Origin: a virus
Direction: 5' to 3' (one strand)
Virus record (IMG/VR): IMGVR_UViG_3300027513_000051
Coordinates: 1-21,257 of that record
DNA: 21,257 nt
Shown: in pieces, positions 1 to 7,411 of the stretch
Position numbering within the stretch: position 1 is the stretch's first letter
Layout: each line of letters opens with the position of its first letter
Notes under the pieces: model-generated
Databases searched by the model: none
The model's input: the letters and a program-made list of their open reading frames with translations, nothing else
Told to the model about the DNA's origin: nothing
Position numbers and translations under genes: made by a program

Positions 1-384
1 AGACTTAAAAGAAAAATTCAGCAGCATATACCTGATGCAGAGAAGAAATCTGCTGGTCGTAATAGAGTAGAGATTAATCTCATAGAGCTTAAGAAGCTCA
101 TGCAGTATAAACCTACTATCTCTATGACAGCTTCTCACTTTGAGATCTCTAAGAAATCAGTAGAGAGAATTATTGATCGTGAGTTCAATATGACCTTTGC
201 AGAGTTTAGAGATTATCATATGGCTGGAAGGAAGTTCTCTCTTATTCAGAGGGCTTTACAGAGAGCTGAGAAGTCAGATTATATGCTGATCTATTGTCTA
301 AATAACTTATGTGGCTGGTCTCATAATCCTGATAAGGATGATGAAGATGATAGAGTAGATGATATTATCTTTCAAGATAAGTAA
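1..384 (+). CDS. Terminase small subunit, 5' end cut off by the window edge
   Basis: The reading frame is open from base 1 to the TAA at 382-384, giving at least 127 residues. A methionine at base 100 could be taken as the start, but it lies inside the first helix of the DNA-binding domain (ELKKLMQYKPTISMTASHF, then the likely recognition helix EISKKSVERII), so the real start is probably upstream of the window. The domain is followed by REFNMTFAEFRDY and a helical stretch SLIQRALQRAEKSDYMLIYC, then an acidic tail (DKDDEDDRVDD). This arrangement matches phage small terminases that recognise viral DNA and load it onto the large subunit. The neighbour is an unmistakable large terminase starting inside this stop codon (TAATG), which strongly supports the call. 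The alternative is another small HTH protein of the packaging module. Confidence 0.75.
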   Translation, partial: RLKRKIQQHIPDAEKKSAGRNRVEINLIELKKLMQYKPTISMTASHFEISKKSVERIIDREFNMTFAEFRDYHMAGRKFSLIQRALQRAEKSDYMLIYCLNNLCGWSHNPDKDDEDDRVDDIIFQDK

Positions 385-1646
385 TGAACTTAGTTATATC
401 TTATATAAAAAATAAACCTCAAAGAGATTTTCACGAGGATATTGTCACTCGTCATTTGCATTTGTCTGCTGGTTATGGAACTGGAAAGACTTATGGATTA
501 GTCATGAAGCTCTTTCAACTTTCTTTATTAAATAAAGATATTCCAGGTGGATTAATGTGCCCTTCATATACAGATTTTATGAAGGATATTAATCCGATGA
601 TTGAAGAAGTTTGTTACATCAATAAGATTAAATATAAATATAATCAAATGCATCACTGGTATAGGTTCCCCTGGAGTAGAGGGAAGGTCTATGTAGTGTC
701 TGGAGAGAAAAAAACTAGAGGTCCTAACTGGGGATTCGGAGTTATTAATGAAGTAACTCTTATTCCATATCCAAGATATAGAGACTTTGTTTCTCGTGTG
801 AGGGTGAGAAAGGCAACTTGTCCACAGATAGCATCTTGTGGAACACCAGAGGGTGTTATTAGTGAATACTATGATTTTTTTGTAGAGAAACCTGGTGACA
901 AAACTAAGGTAATTTATGGATCTACTTATGACAATTTAGATAATCTAGATTCAGAATATATAGATTCTCTTAAAGGGGCATTTGACCAGAAGTCTCTTGA
1001 ATCTTATATTCATGGACAGTTTGTTAATCTTAATGGAAAGCAGTTTTACTATGCTTATAATCCTAAAATTAATGAGAATAAATCTTTAGAGTATGATGAT
1101 AATAAACCTGTTCACTGCTTTATGGACTTTAACGTTAGTCCTTTCGTGGCCACCATCTGGCAACAACAATTTTTAAATAATAAAACTAGACTAGTTGGAG
1201 TAGATGAAATTGTTATTCCTGATGGTGCAGATACTAAGCAGATGGCAGATGCATTAAAGGCCCGTGGATATTATCCAGAGAATACAATCATCTATCCAGA
1301 TCCAGCAGGCAAGGCCCGTTCAACAAAGGGAACTCCTGATATAGAGATCCTTGAGCGTGAAGGGTTTTATAATATTAAGGTTAAAAAGAAAGCTCCATTG
1401 ATCAGGACTAGACAGCTAAACGTTTGTAATTTATTAGAGAAAGGGATGATAGTAATTAACCCATTGAAGATGCCCACAATGAGGAAAGATCTTTTACTCG
1501 TTGAGCAAGATGTGGTTACATTAGAGAAGGTAAAGAAGAATCAAGAATTGACACATGCCTCTGATGGTCTAGACTATGGCTGTGATATTATTTATCCATT
1601 TAGTGGAGTTAAACCTAACAGTAGTGGTATCTACAAAGTTAGATAA
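384..1646 (+). CDS. terL: Terminase large subunit (packaging ATPase and nuclease)
   Basis: This is the motor that pumps DNA into the prohead and cuts the concatemer. The N-terminal ATPase has a P-loop GYGTGKT at residues 30-36, a Walker B strand FGVINE at 118-123 with the presumed catalytic Glu123, and the coupling motif SCGTPEG at 151-157. The C-terminal RNase H-like nuclease shows its acidic residues in CFMDFNVSP (Asp248), IIYPDPAGK (Asp306) and THASDGLDYG (Asp394/Asp397). The 420 residues are normal for a compact TerL and all expected motifs are intact. The residue before the catalytic glutamate is Asn rather than the usual Asp. The start overlaps the stop of the small subunit (TAATG), which suggests translational coupling. 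The portal follows after 15 bases. Confidence 0.96.
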   Translation: MNLVISYIKNKPQRDFHEDIVTRHLHLSAGYGTGKTYGLVMKLFQLSLLNKDIPGGLMCPSYTDFMKDINPMIEEVCYINKIKYKYNQMHHWYRFPWSRGKVYVVSGEKKTRGPNWGFGVINEVTLIPYPRYRDFVSRVRVRKATCPQIASCGTPEGVISEYYDFFVEKPGDKTKVIYGSTYDNLDNLDSEYIDSLKGAFDQKSLESYIHGQFVNLNGKQFYYAYNPKINENKSLEYDDNKPVHCFMDFNVSPFVATIWQQQFLNNKTRLVGVDEIVIPDGADTKQMADALKARGYYPENTIIYPDPAGKARSTKGTPDIEILEREGFYNIKVKKKAPLIRTRQLNVCNLLEKGMIVINPLKMPTMRKDLLLVEQDVVTLEKVKKNQELTHASDGLDYGCDIIYPFSGVKPNSSGIYKVR

Positions 1647-1661
1647 TAGCGGGGATCATTC

Positions 1662-3275
1662 ATGAAAATTTATACTGAAGATGAAATATTAAAACCTGAA
1701 GTTCGTAAACAAATTATTGACGAGATCTGTCAACCTGAAAATAAAAATAGAAAGCAAGCAGCGTTTAAAAAGTATCAAGTCTATAAAGACAAGACAGCTC
1801 TTTATGTAATTGAGAATCTTCTAAAGTGGCTTGATCAAGATACTGTAGAAGAAATGGCTTATTCAGTTTCTAACGTTTCAGTATGTAGGAAGATTATTGA
1901 TAAGCTAGCACGTGTTTATGCGATGGGTGCTGATCGTAAAGCTATGAATAAAGATGGTAAAGTAGATGAAGAACTAACTAAAAAAGTAGAACTATTAGCA
2001 AAGTATCTAAGTCTTAACTCTAATATGAAAAAACTTAATCGACTTCTTAAATTAGAGAAGAACATGAGCATGTATATTAAGCCCACTAAAGTTATAGTTA
2101 AGGGTGTAGAAAAATATACTATTAAGGACCAGCCTACTGCTCCATTTCTTTATGACGTTGTAGAGAATGCTAATGATAATGAGAAACCACTTTGTTATAT
2201 TTTCTCACACTTTAAACCAGAATTATCTTTAGGTCTTAATGCCCCACTCACTAATGAAATGCTTAAAGCTCACACGCTTACTGCATCTAATCCATTGGGT
2301 GATAATAAAGATCAAATGATCGCAGATAGTCCTTCTGATAAGGATGCTGATAATAAACAGTTTATATGGTGGTCAGAGAATTATCATTTCACCACCGATG
2401 ATCTTGGTGCGGTTATTTCTACTAATACCAATATGGAAAATCCTATTCATGAATTAACCATTCTTAACTTTGCTTTAGATCAGGATGGACAATTCTGGGC
2501 ACAAGGTGGCGATGACTTAGTAGATGGATCTGTTTTAGTTAATTCAATGATCACTCATACTATGCATGTTGGAGTTACTCAAGGCTATGGCCAGTTCTAT
2601 ATGACTGGAGCTAACCTACCAGCAGGGCAGAAGATCGGACCTAATAAGGGAATTAAGATTGAGCATAAGGATAAAGATGAGCCAACACCTACTCTTGGTT
2701 TCTTATCTGCCAATCCCCCACTCTCAGAACTTAGACAGCTTATTGAAATGTATGTAGCTCTAATGCTAACTACTAATAATCTTTCAACTTCAGGTGTAGC
2801 GTCTAACCTTGGCACTGGTAATAACCCAGTTAATGGTATCGCTATGATTCTAGATAAAGCTGAATCCATGGAAGATGTTCAAGACCAGGAGCAGATCTTT
2901 AAAGATAGAGAACCTGAGATGTGGAGGGTTATAGCTAAGTGGCTTAACCTTTACTCTAAGACTGGTGAGTTAGTAGATGAACTAAAAGATTTAGTTATTC
3001 CTGAGGATATTAAAGTTGAAGTATCTTTCCCTGATGCAAGACCTATTATGACAGAGAAAGAGAAACTAGATAACCTTAAGATTCGTAAGGATCTGGGAAT
3101 AAATACCGAAATAGAACTTATTAAGATGGATAACCCTGACCTAACTGATGAACAAGCAGAAGAAAAATTAGCTAAGATTCTAGAGGCTAGAATGAAAAAA
3201 GTAGCTAACGCTGCTAAAGATGCGGTTAATAAAAATCTTAATCAGGTAGAAGATGGCCAAGACGAACCTGTTTAA
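1662..3275 (+). CDS. Portal protein
   Basis: At 537 residues it has the usual size of a phage portal, the dodecameric ring at the capsid vertex through which DNA enters and leaves and to which the terminase docks. The N-terminal region has the typical YVIENLLKWL and SVCRKIIDKLARVYAMGA stretches that precede the portal wing. The C-terminal third (EMYVALMLTTNNLS, a Gly/Asn-rich turn, then a long helix ILDKAESMEDVQDQEQIF) fits the crown/stem region. The end pattern IELIKMDNPDLTDEQAEEKL is common in portals of the HK97/SPP1 type. A GGGGAT Shine-Dalgarno-like sequence at 1651-1656 precedes the ATG. The last 23 bases overlap the next gene. The family call rests on motif pattern, length and position directly after terL. 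Confidence 0.88.
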   Translation: MKIYTEDEILKPEVRKQIIDEICQPENKNRKQAAFKKYQVYKDKTALYVIENLLKWLDQDTVEEMAYSVSNVSVCRKIIDKLARVYAMGADRKAMNKDGKVDEELTKKVELLAKYLSLNSNMKKLNRLLKLEKNMSMYIKPTKVIVKGVEKYTIKDQPTAPFLYDVVENANDNEKPLCYIFSHFKPELSLGLNAPLTNEMLKAHTLTASNPLGDNKDQMIADSPSDKDADNKQFIWWSENYHFTTDDLGAVISTNTNMENPIHELTILNFALDQDGQFWAQGGDDLVDGSVLVNSMITHTMHVGVTQGYGQFYMTGANLPAGQKIGPNKGIKIEHKDKDEPTPTLGFLSANPPLSELRQLIEMYVALMLTTNNLSTSGVASNLGTGNNPVNGIAMILDKAESMEDVQDQEQIFKDREPEMWRVIAKWLNLYSKTGELVDELKDLVIPEDIKVEVSFPDARPIMTEKEKLDNLKIRKDLGINTEIELIKMDNPDLTDEQAEEKLAKILEARMKKVANAAKDAVNKNLNQVEDGQDEPV

Positions 3276-3921
3276 AGTTATAGATAGCGTTGTCACTGAT
3301 AAAGATATTTATAGTGAGCTTGAGCTAGATCTATCAGATGTTCCTCGTGAAGATAGAGTAGATGTTAAAGATCAGGTGGGGCAATTCATTATAGAGCAGA
3401 TTCTTAAATCAGTAGGTAGCGTTGAATCTCCTATAGAAGGTGGAAAGTTTAAAAAAACTTTATCTCCAGACTATAGAGCTAAGAAAAAAGCAGAAGGTTA
3501 TTCTCCTATTCCTAATCTTGAAGTCTCAGGTAATATGCTTTCCTCATTAGATTTTAAAAATAGTTCTAGTGGAATTAAGATAGGGATCTTTGGTGACTCA
3601 GAGAATGCAGGTAAAGCTGATGGTCATAATAACTTTAGTGGTGAATCAAATCTTCCGGAGAGAGTGTTTCTAGCTAAGAGTGGATCTACTTTTAAAAAAG
3701 ATATTACAGATCAAATAAATAATATTATTCTAGATGCAGTAGTAGCTTCCACAACTCCTAAGAAGTCTGACTTTAAAGATGTAGAAACTAAAAAAGATTT
3801 ATATGAAGTATTAAAAGATATCATGGGCGATCTATCTAACACAGAGATAAGAGCAGCAGTTACCAGGTCTGAGGATCTAATGGATCTACTAGGTGATCTA
3901 GATTTATTGGATTTATTATAA
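3253..3921 (+). CDS. Neck/virion-morphogenesis-like protein, first of a tandem pair
   Basis: The 222-residue product has the outline of the phage virion-morphogenesis / HK97-gp10-like neck family. It has an N-terminal helix QFIIEQILKSVGS, then a GGKFKKTLSPDYRAKK segment, LEVSGNMLSSLDF, a strand GIKIGIFGD and the end signature LPERVFLAK near residue 137. The same order of elements is found in the next gene, so the two look like diverged copies. The C-terminus (about 160-222) is an added acidic/leucine-rich tail (DLMDLLGDLDLLDLL) that the second copy lacks. It starts within the portal gene and ends in a TAATG overlap with its sibling. Such proteins usually lie after the capsid gene; here the pair sits between portal and scaffold. 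A role at the head-tail junction or inside the prohead is inference. Confidence 0.5.
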   Translation: MAKTNLFKVIDSVVTDKDIYSELELDLSDVPREDRVDVKDQVGQFIIEQILKSVGSVESPIEGGKFKKTLSPDYRAKKKAEGYSPIPNLEVSGNMLSSLDFKNSSSGIKIGIFGDSENAGKADGHNNFSGESNLPERVFLAKSGSTFKKDITDQINNIILDAVVASTTPKKSDFKDVETKKDLYEVLKDIMGDLSNTEIRAAVTRSEDLMDLLGDLDLLDLL

Positions 3922-4514
3922 TGGCTAAGAAAATAAAAGTAGTTGTTGAGCTTCCAACTATTAAAAGAATACAAAAAGAAATTGATAGTGTTAAAAATAA
4001 AAGAAGTATCGGTCTTTATTTAGTAGATCAATTAAAATCTTTTATCACTAAAGGTATTAGTCCAGTCAAAGGTGAGGGTAAGTTTGAGCCATATTCTGGA
4101 ACTAAGCAAGCCATCGCTAATAAAAAAGCAAAAAAAATTGTAGCTAAATCTAGTCGAGCCTCTAGTAAGGCTAAGGTGTCATCTAACACTTCAGCTAATA
4201 GAAAATATCCATTTAATGTAATGAAGAAATATCCTAATAAGAAGGCTAGTCCAGTGAATTTAACATTGACAGGAGATATGTTAAAGGCCTTAAAACACGA
4301 GGCTAATTCAAAAGGTGTGAGTGTGGGGATCTTTGATCAAGAAATGAAAGAGCGTGGACTAAAGCATCAATATGGGGATCCAAAAAAGTTCCTTCCTAAG
4401 AGACGTTTTATTCCTATCTACAAGGAAGGCGATGAGATCCTTGTTTCTATTAAGCGTGGACTTATCGATTTATATACAGATATACTTGACGGTATTTTAA
4501 AAAAAGGGAAATAA
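3921..4514 (+). CDS. Neck/virion-morphogenesis-like protein, second of a tandem pair
   Basis: This 197-residue, strongly basic protein shares its core layout with the preceding gene: YLVDQLKSFITKGISPVKG and GKFEPYSGTKQ near the N-terminus, LTLTGDMLKALKHE, GVSVGIFDQ and LPKRRFIPI near residue 155. Between these lies an extra Lys/Ser-rich insert at about 62-100 (KKAKKIVAKSSRASSKAK) that could touch DNA. The C-terminal helix GLIDLYTDILDGILKKGK is typical for the family. The start codon overlaps the previous stop (TAATG), so the two are likely made in coupled amounts. After it comes the longest spacer in the window. The likely role is a head-tail junction or tail completion protein. The family assignment is by pattern only, and a portal-associated internal protein is the main alternative. 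Confidence 0.5.
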   Translation: MAKKIKVVVELPTIKRIQKEIDSVKNKRSIGLYLVDQLKSFITKGISPVKGEGKFEPYSGTKQAIANKKAKKIVAKSSRASSKAKVSSNTSANRKYPFNVMKKYPNKKASPVNLTLTGDMLKALKHEANSKGVSVGIFDQEMKERGLKHQYGDPKKFLPKRRFIPIYKEGDEILVSIKRGLIDLYTDILDGILKKGK

Positions 4515-4580
4515 TCTAAGTGTCTGGTCCTGATTGGGGATTAAGCAAGTTAAATTACAATATAACAATTTACCCGTTTT

Positions 4581-4593
4581 GTCTGTGACAGAC
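4581..4593 (+). promoter_or_regulatory. Short hairpin GTCTG-TGA-CAGAC
   Basis: A perfect 5-base stem with a 3-base loop lies in the spacer ahead of the scaffold and capsid genes. No T-run follows, so it is not an intrinsic terminator. It could be an RNA processing or stability element, or a protein-binding inverted repeat; this is inference. Confidence 0.35.
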
Positions 4594-4599
4594 GGCTCA

Positions 4600-4620
4600 T
4601 GAGTCGGTGACTCAGAGGAG
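4600..4620 (+). promoter_or_regulatory. Hairpin abutting the scaffold Shine-Dalgarno site
   Basis: TGAGTC-GGT-GACTCA forms a perfect 6-base stem (4600-4614), and AGAGGAG (4614-4620) follows at once. The stem is placed to influence ribosome access to the scaffold gene. It also explains why the in-frame GTG at 4607, which lies inside the loop and stem, is a poor start. Confidence 0.4.
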
Positions 4621-4627
4621 AATATTT

Positions 4628-5311
4628 ATGAGTGATGATGTGAAAGTTGACGAGAATGGAAATCCTATTGTTGATCCAGCTGAAGGCAGTGCCCCAGTTG
4701 ATAATCCAAAGGATGAATTTGTTTCTAAGAAAGAGTTAGATGCTGTCATAAAAGAAAGCATCGCTCGTAAACAAATGTTAGCTAAAGTAGAAGCTGAGAA
4801 GCTCGCTGCTTTAAAACAGTTGGAAGATATTAAAGTGAAACAAATGAAACAAACCGACAACTGGAAAGAACTTGCTGAAACTAAAGAGAAGCGAGTAATT
4901 GAACTTGAGGGTGAGAATAAAATGATTCGTGAAAGTGTTGTAAATTCTATTAAAACATCAGCTCTGCAAAGTGCTGCTGCTAAATTAGGTTTACATCCTT
5001 CAGCGGTTAAGTATTTAAATGATTCTTCTGTATTAGATGAGGTTGAAATTGAAACCACATCTACTGGCAGATGGAATGTTTTAAATGCAGAACTTGTCGC
5101 TCAAAATTTCAAAGCTACAAACCCTCTCTTATTTCAAGACCCAAGAGCACCTTCAGTAAACACTACCACCCCTGGGGTTATTCCTAATGGTGGAAGTAAA
5201 GTTACTCCAGAGATGCTTAATGAATTAAGTAAGAAATTTGCAAAAACTAAGAGTAAAGAAGATGAGCTGGCTTATAAATCAGCTATCAGAATCTTCCAAG
5301 CTCAACGATGA
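4628..5311 (+). CDS. Capsid scaffolding protein
   Basis: The 227-residue product has the build of a phage scaffold: an acidic, proline-containing N-terminus (DENGNPIVDPAEGSAP) and a long charged coiled coil at about 30-105, rich in Lys/Glu/Leu. A Ser/Thr/Pro-rich linker follows near 178-195, and the C-terminal basic helix (LNELSKKFAKTKSKEDEL) is the usual capsid-binding end. Its place directly before the major capsid gene is diagnostic. Scaffolds fill the prohead during assembly and then leave. No separate head protease is recognisable in the window. The ATG at 4628 was chosen over the upstream GTG at 4607 because AGAGGAG at 4614-4620 is correctly spaced for it. Cysteine is absent. Confidence 0.85.
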   Translation: MSDDVKVDENGNPIVDPAEGSAPVDNPKDEFVSKKELDAVIKESIARKQMLAKVEAEKLAALKQLEDIKVKQMKQTDNWKELAETKEKRVIELEGENKMIRESVVNSIKTSALQSAAAKLGLHPSAVKYLNDSSVLDEVEIETTSTGRWNVLNAELVAQNFKATNPLLFQDPRAPSVNTTTPGVIPNGGSKVTPEMLNELSKKFAKTKSKEDELAYKSAIRIFQAQR

Positions 5312-5340
5312 CAAACTAAATCCTATAGGGGGTATTTAAA

Positions 5341-6180
5341 ATGGCAGATAATATGCACAGAACCAGTTCTGAGGTATCAGTATTAGTTCCTCAGCAATGG
5401 TCTCAAAAATGGTACGAAGTTCTACTTGCTGAACTTCCATTCAATTCTTTGGTGAGCAGAGATTACGAAGGTGAAATCAAACAACTTGGTGACACAGTAA
5501 GAATTTCTACAATCCCAGAATTTGATGAAGCTATCGAATTAGCAGAAGATGCTAAAGCGGATGCTAGCGCTGTAACAGCAACTCAACAATCTTTAGTTAT
5601 CAATAAGAGAATTGTTAAAGACTTTATCGTAACAAGTAAAGCTCAAATGCAATCAATTCCTTTTGTAGATAAATTAAGAGATATGGCTATTTATGCAATT
5701 CAAAAGAAAATGCAAGCCATCATCATTTCTTTAACCGTTCCTTCAGCATCAGCTCCTGATCATCAGATCAGCTATGACTCTGGAACAACTTTAGCACTTG
5801 CTGATATTTTAGAAGCTAAAGAATTAAAAGATGCTCAGAACGTTCCTTTGTCGAACAGACACAGCGTTCTAGGTTCAGCTCAGTTAAACGATGTTTATAA
5901 CATCACTGGCTTTATATCTTCTGATTTCTTAGTTTCTGGTGCGCCTCTTTCAAGTGGTGAGCTTCCTCCTTTGGTAGGTTATATGCCTCACTTCACTACA
6001 GTAGTTGGTAATACCTCTTACTGGTTCCATAGCTCATACTTCACAATGGCTACACAACAAGAATTAGCTATTGGAGAATATGATCTAGGTGTAGACGGTG
6101 TTCGTGGTAAGCGTGTTAACGTAGACGTTCTTGCTGGTTTCTTACAACTAGACAACAAGCGCGTTGTAACCATTTCTTAA
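5341..6180 (+). CDS. Major capsid protein, HK97 fold
   Basis: This is the shell subunit. The 279-residue protein has the compact HK97-type pattern: an N-terminal arm MHRTSSEVSVLVPQQWSQKW, an E-loop-like strand pair LGDTVRISTIP with the following acidic EAIELAEDAKAD, and a spine helix IPFVDKLRDMAIYAIQKKMQ. The A-domain has NRHSVLGSAQLNDVYNI and GYMPHFTTVVGN, and the end strand is KRVNVDVLAGFLQLDNKRVV. There is no cleavable prodomain, in line with a separate scaffold gene upstream. A strong AGGGGG Shine-Dalgarno site at 5326-5331 suits high expression. Cysteine is absent. The exact subfamily (P22-like or gp5-like) cannot be set by eye. Confidence 0.87.
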   Translation: MADNMHRTSSEVSVLVPQQWSQKWYEVLLAELPFNSLVSRDYEGEIKQLGDTVRISTIPEFDEAIELAEDAKADASAVTATQQSLVINKRIVKDFIVTSKAQMQSIPFVDKLRDMAIYAIQKKMQAIIISLTVPSASAPDHQISYDSGTTLALADILEAKELKDAQNVPLSNRHSVLGSAQLNDVYNITGFISSDFLVSGAPLSSGELPPLVGYMPHFTTVVGNTSYWFHSSYFTMATQQELAIGEYDLGVDGVRGKRVNVDVLAGFLQLDNKRVVTIS

Positions 6181-6199
6181 TTGAAAAGGGGAATATAAA

Positions 6200-6580
6200 A
6201 TGGGAATTAAAAATAAATTGAATTATCAAGAATATGTTTATGACTTCGCCGTGCAAGGTGGAGCTGTAAGCACAATTAGTTTGTCTGGTAACAAACTTCC
6301 CTTAGGGGCAGTAGTTACTAGCGCACAAGCAGTAGTAGAGACTGCATTCACCTCTGGTGGATCAGCTACTCTATCTATTGGTGATAGCGCTTCTGCTACT
6401 AAATATTCTGCTGCTGTTGCAGTAGCTTCTTTAGTAGATAAGTTTCTTATCACTGCTGCTGGTGTACCCAATCAGATCGGCGCTGCGAATGAGCAACAAA
6501 TTGTTGTAGATATCGCTGTTGCTGCAATGACTGCTGGTAAACTACGCGTAGGTTTTAGCTACTACATGGCTGATGAGTAA
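6200..6580 (+). CDS. Probable capsid decoration/stabilisation protein
   Basis: A 126-residue, Ala/Gly/Val-rich beta protein sits right after the capsid gene, the usual place of decoration proteins. It begins with YVYDFAVQGGAVSTISLSG and continues with KLPLGAVVTSAQAVVETAF, a small-residue loop TSGGSATLSIGDSAS and a closing strand MTAGKLRVGFSYYMADE. This matches a jelly-roll pattern common in small proteins beside phage capsid genes, in which a Gly-Gly-Ala turn follows the first strand. The Shine-Dalgarno site is AAGGGG at 6185-6190. The family is recognised by pattern; binding to the outer capsid surface is inferred from position, and a head fibre base is the alternative. Confidence 0.5.
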   Translation: MGIKNKLNYQEYVYDFAVQGGAVSTISLSGNKLPLGAVVTSAQAVVETAFTSGGSATLSIGDSASATKYSAAVAVASLVDKFLITAAGVPNQIGAANEQQIVVDIAVAAMTAGKLRVGFSYYMADE

Positions 6581-6583
6581 TAG

Positions 6584-6781
6584 ATGAAACCCAATACTAC
6601 ACGGCTGCGTTATGTAATTGGAAAATCGCATGATGATATTCAAGGTTTCCTTGATAATCTGGGTGTGAGAGTTCAAATATATGGCGCTCCCGTGTGGGAT
6701 GGGACTTCATGGACTTTATGGTTTGTTCCAGCAGATATTGATGGAATAGATATTAACTCTGTAGATTTAAGGAACTTATGA
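6584..6781 (+). CDS. Small hypothetical protein in the head module
   Basis: I do not recognise this 65-residue protein. It is predicted to be compact and soluble: a helix SHDDIQGFLDNLG, then strands VRVQIYGAPVWDGTSW and TLWFVPADIDGIDI. It starts 3 bases after the decoration gene stop and has only a weak Shine-Dalgarno signal, so translation may be coupled to the upstream gene. Its TGA overlaps the next start (ATGA). Codon use resembles the neighbours, which supports a real gene. Confidence 0.6.
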   Translation: MKPNTTRLRYVIGKSHDDIQGFLDNLGVRVQIYGAPVWDGTSWTLWFVPADIDGIDINSVDLRNL

Positions 6782-6945
6782 CAGAACTACAACTATACTC
6801 TGATAAGCTTTTAATGAGTCAAATTGAAGCTCAGAAGAAAAAACTATCAAAGGACAAAGATCTAGAAAGAATGCAATACCTAGCACTTCTATTGAAAGAA
6901 CAAGAAAGACGCGCTAATCTACCTCCAAAGGTAAAGAAGTCGTAA
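6778..6945 (+). CDS. Small coiled-coil protein, 55 residues
   Basis: An ATG overlapping the preceding stop (ATGA at 6778-6781) opens a 55-codon frame ending with TAA at 6943-6945. The product is almost entirely charged helix (MSQIEAQKKKLSKDKDLERM, then LALLLKEQERRANLP) with a basic tail PPKVKKS. I do not recognise a family. The overlap, the amphipathic heptad-like spacing of Leu/Ile/Met and phage-like codon use argue for a real gene rather than a chance frame. It may be a small assembly partner of a structural protein. Confidence 0.55.
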   Translation: MTELQLYSDKLLMSQIEAQKKKLSKDKDLERMQYLALLLKEQERRANLPPKVKKS

Positions 6946-6988
6946 TTTCTTAACGCCCATTATTTAATGTGTCTCTAAAGGAGATCTT

Positions 6989-7411
6989 GTGGCTGTAGAT
7001 GATCACGGATTAGAAGCTTTAAAAAAAGCTGCTGAAGAAGTAACTCCAGGAAATAAATCTAATTATTATATTAAGGTGGGGAATACCGTAGGTGGCACTG
7101 CCATATCTAACGCTAATCCATTACCAGTTAAACAACAAACTTATGCCACCGCTACAAATACTCGCCCCACTGTCACTACTACTACATCTGTTATTCTAGC
7201 TTCTAATACTAGTCGTAAGAGTGCAGTCATATTTAATCAAAGTGGTGCAGTTGTATATTTAAAATACACGGATGCCGCTGTTGTTGGCCAAGGCATAAGA
7301 CTTCCTAATGATGAGAAACATATAATTGATTCTACTAATTTATTCACTGGAGCTATCCAGGCTATAAGAAATGCTGGATCTGGGGCTGTAGATGTTATGG
7401 AAGGTACATAA
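6989..7411 (+). CDS. Small beta-rich virion protein
   Basis: The GTG start at 6989 is set by the good Shine-Dalgarno site AAAGGAG at 6977-6983. The 140-residue product has a polar, partly helical N-terminus (about 1-55) and a beta domain at 60-140. Its pattern is SVILASNTSRKSAVIFNQSG, then VYLKYTDAAVV, then a G-I-R-L-P strand and FTGAIQAIRNAGSGAVDVME. This 'RKsavIfNqSg ... lyvkyg ... ytGaI.ai...GsG.v.V.e' pattern recurs in small structural proteins of many tailed phages, but their exact place in the virion is not fixed. It ends in a TAATG overlap with the lectin-like gene, so the two may act together, for example as base and tip of a head-associated spike (inference). Confidence 0.5.
   Translation: MAVDDHGLEALKKAAEEVTPGNKSNYYIKVGNTVGGTAISNANPLPVKQQTYATATNTRPTVTTTTSVILASNTSRKSAVIFNQSGAVVYLKYTDAAVVGQGIRLPNDEKHIIDSTNLFTGAIQAIRNAGSGAVDVMEGT

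Larger units (their letters stand above)
4515..4627. other. Spacer before the scaffold gene, longest in the window
   Basis: This 113-base gap has no credible gene. Its 5' half is AT-rich (TATAAC at 4561-4566), but no well-spaced -35 box is visible, so a promoter is not claimed. Its 3' half holds two short hairpins and an 8-base palindrome (CTCATGAG, 4596-4603), listed separately, and ends in the Shine-Dalgarno site AGAGGAG (4614-4620) of the scaffold gene. Confidence 0.6.

Noticed and set aside
83-99. Perfect inverted repeat GAGCTT-AAG-AAGCTC near the left edge
   Set aside because: It lies within the small terminase frame, encodes the helix ELKKL, has no T-run and is probably chance.
100-102. 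ATG at base 100 as the start of the small terminase
   Set aside because: It would cut the first helix of the DNA-binding domain, and the frame is open to the window edge.
4534-4566. Possible promoter (TTGGGG ... TATAAC) in the scaffold spacer
   Set aside because: The spacing is 21 bases and the -35 match is poor; AT-rich DNA gives such matches by chance.
4607-4627. GTG start giving seven extra residues to the scaffold
   Set aside because: It lies in the hairpin loop with no upstream ribosome site, while AGAGGAG is properly spaced for the ATG at 4628.
4612-5058. Minus-strand open frame of 148 codons opposite the scaffold gene
   Set aside because: It has a Ser/Phe/Leu-rich shadow composition typical of the complement of a Lys/Glu-rich coiled coil, and no family features.
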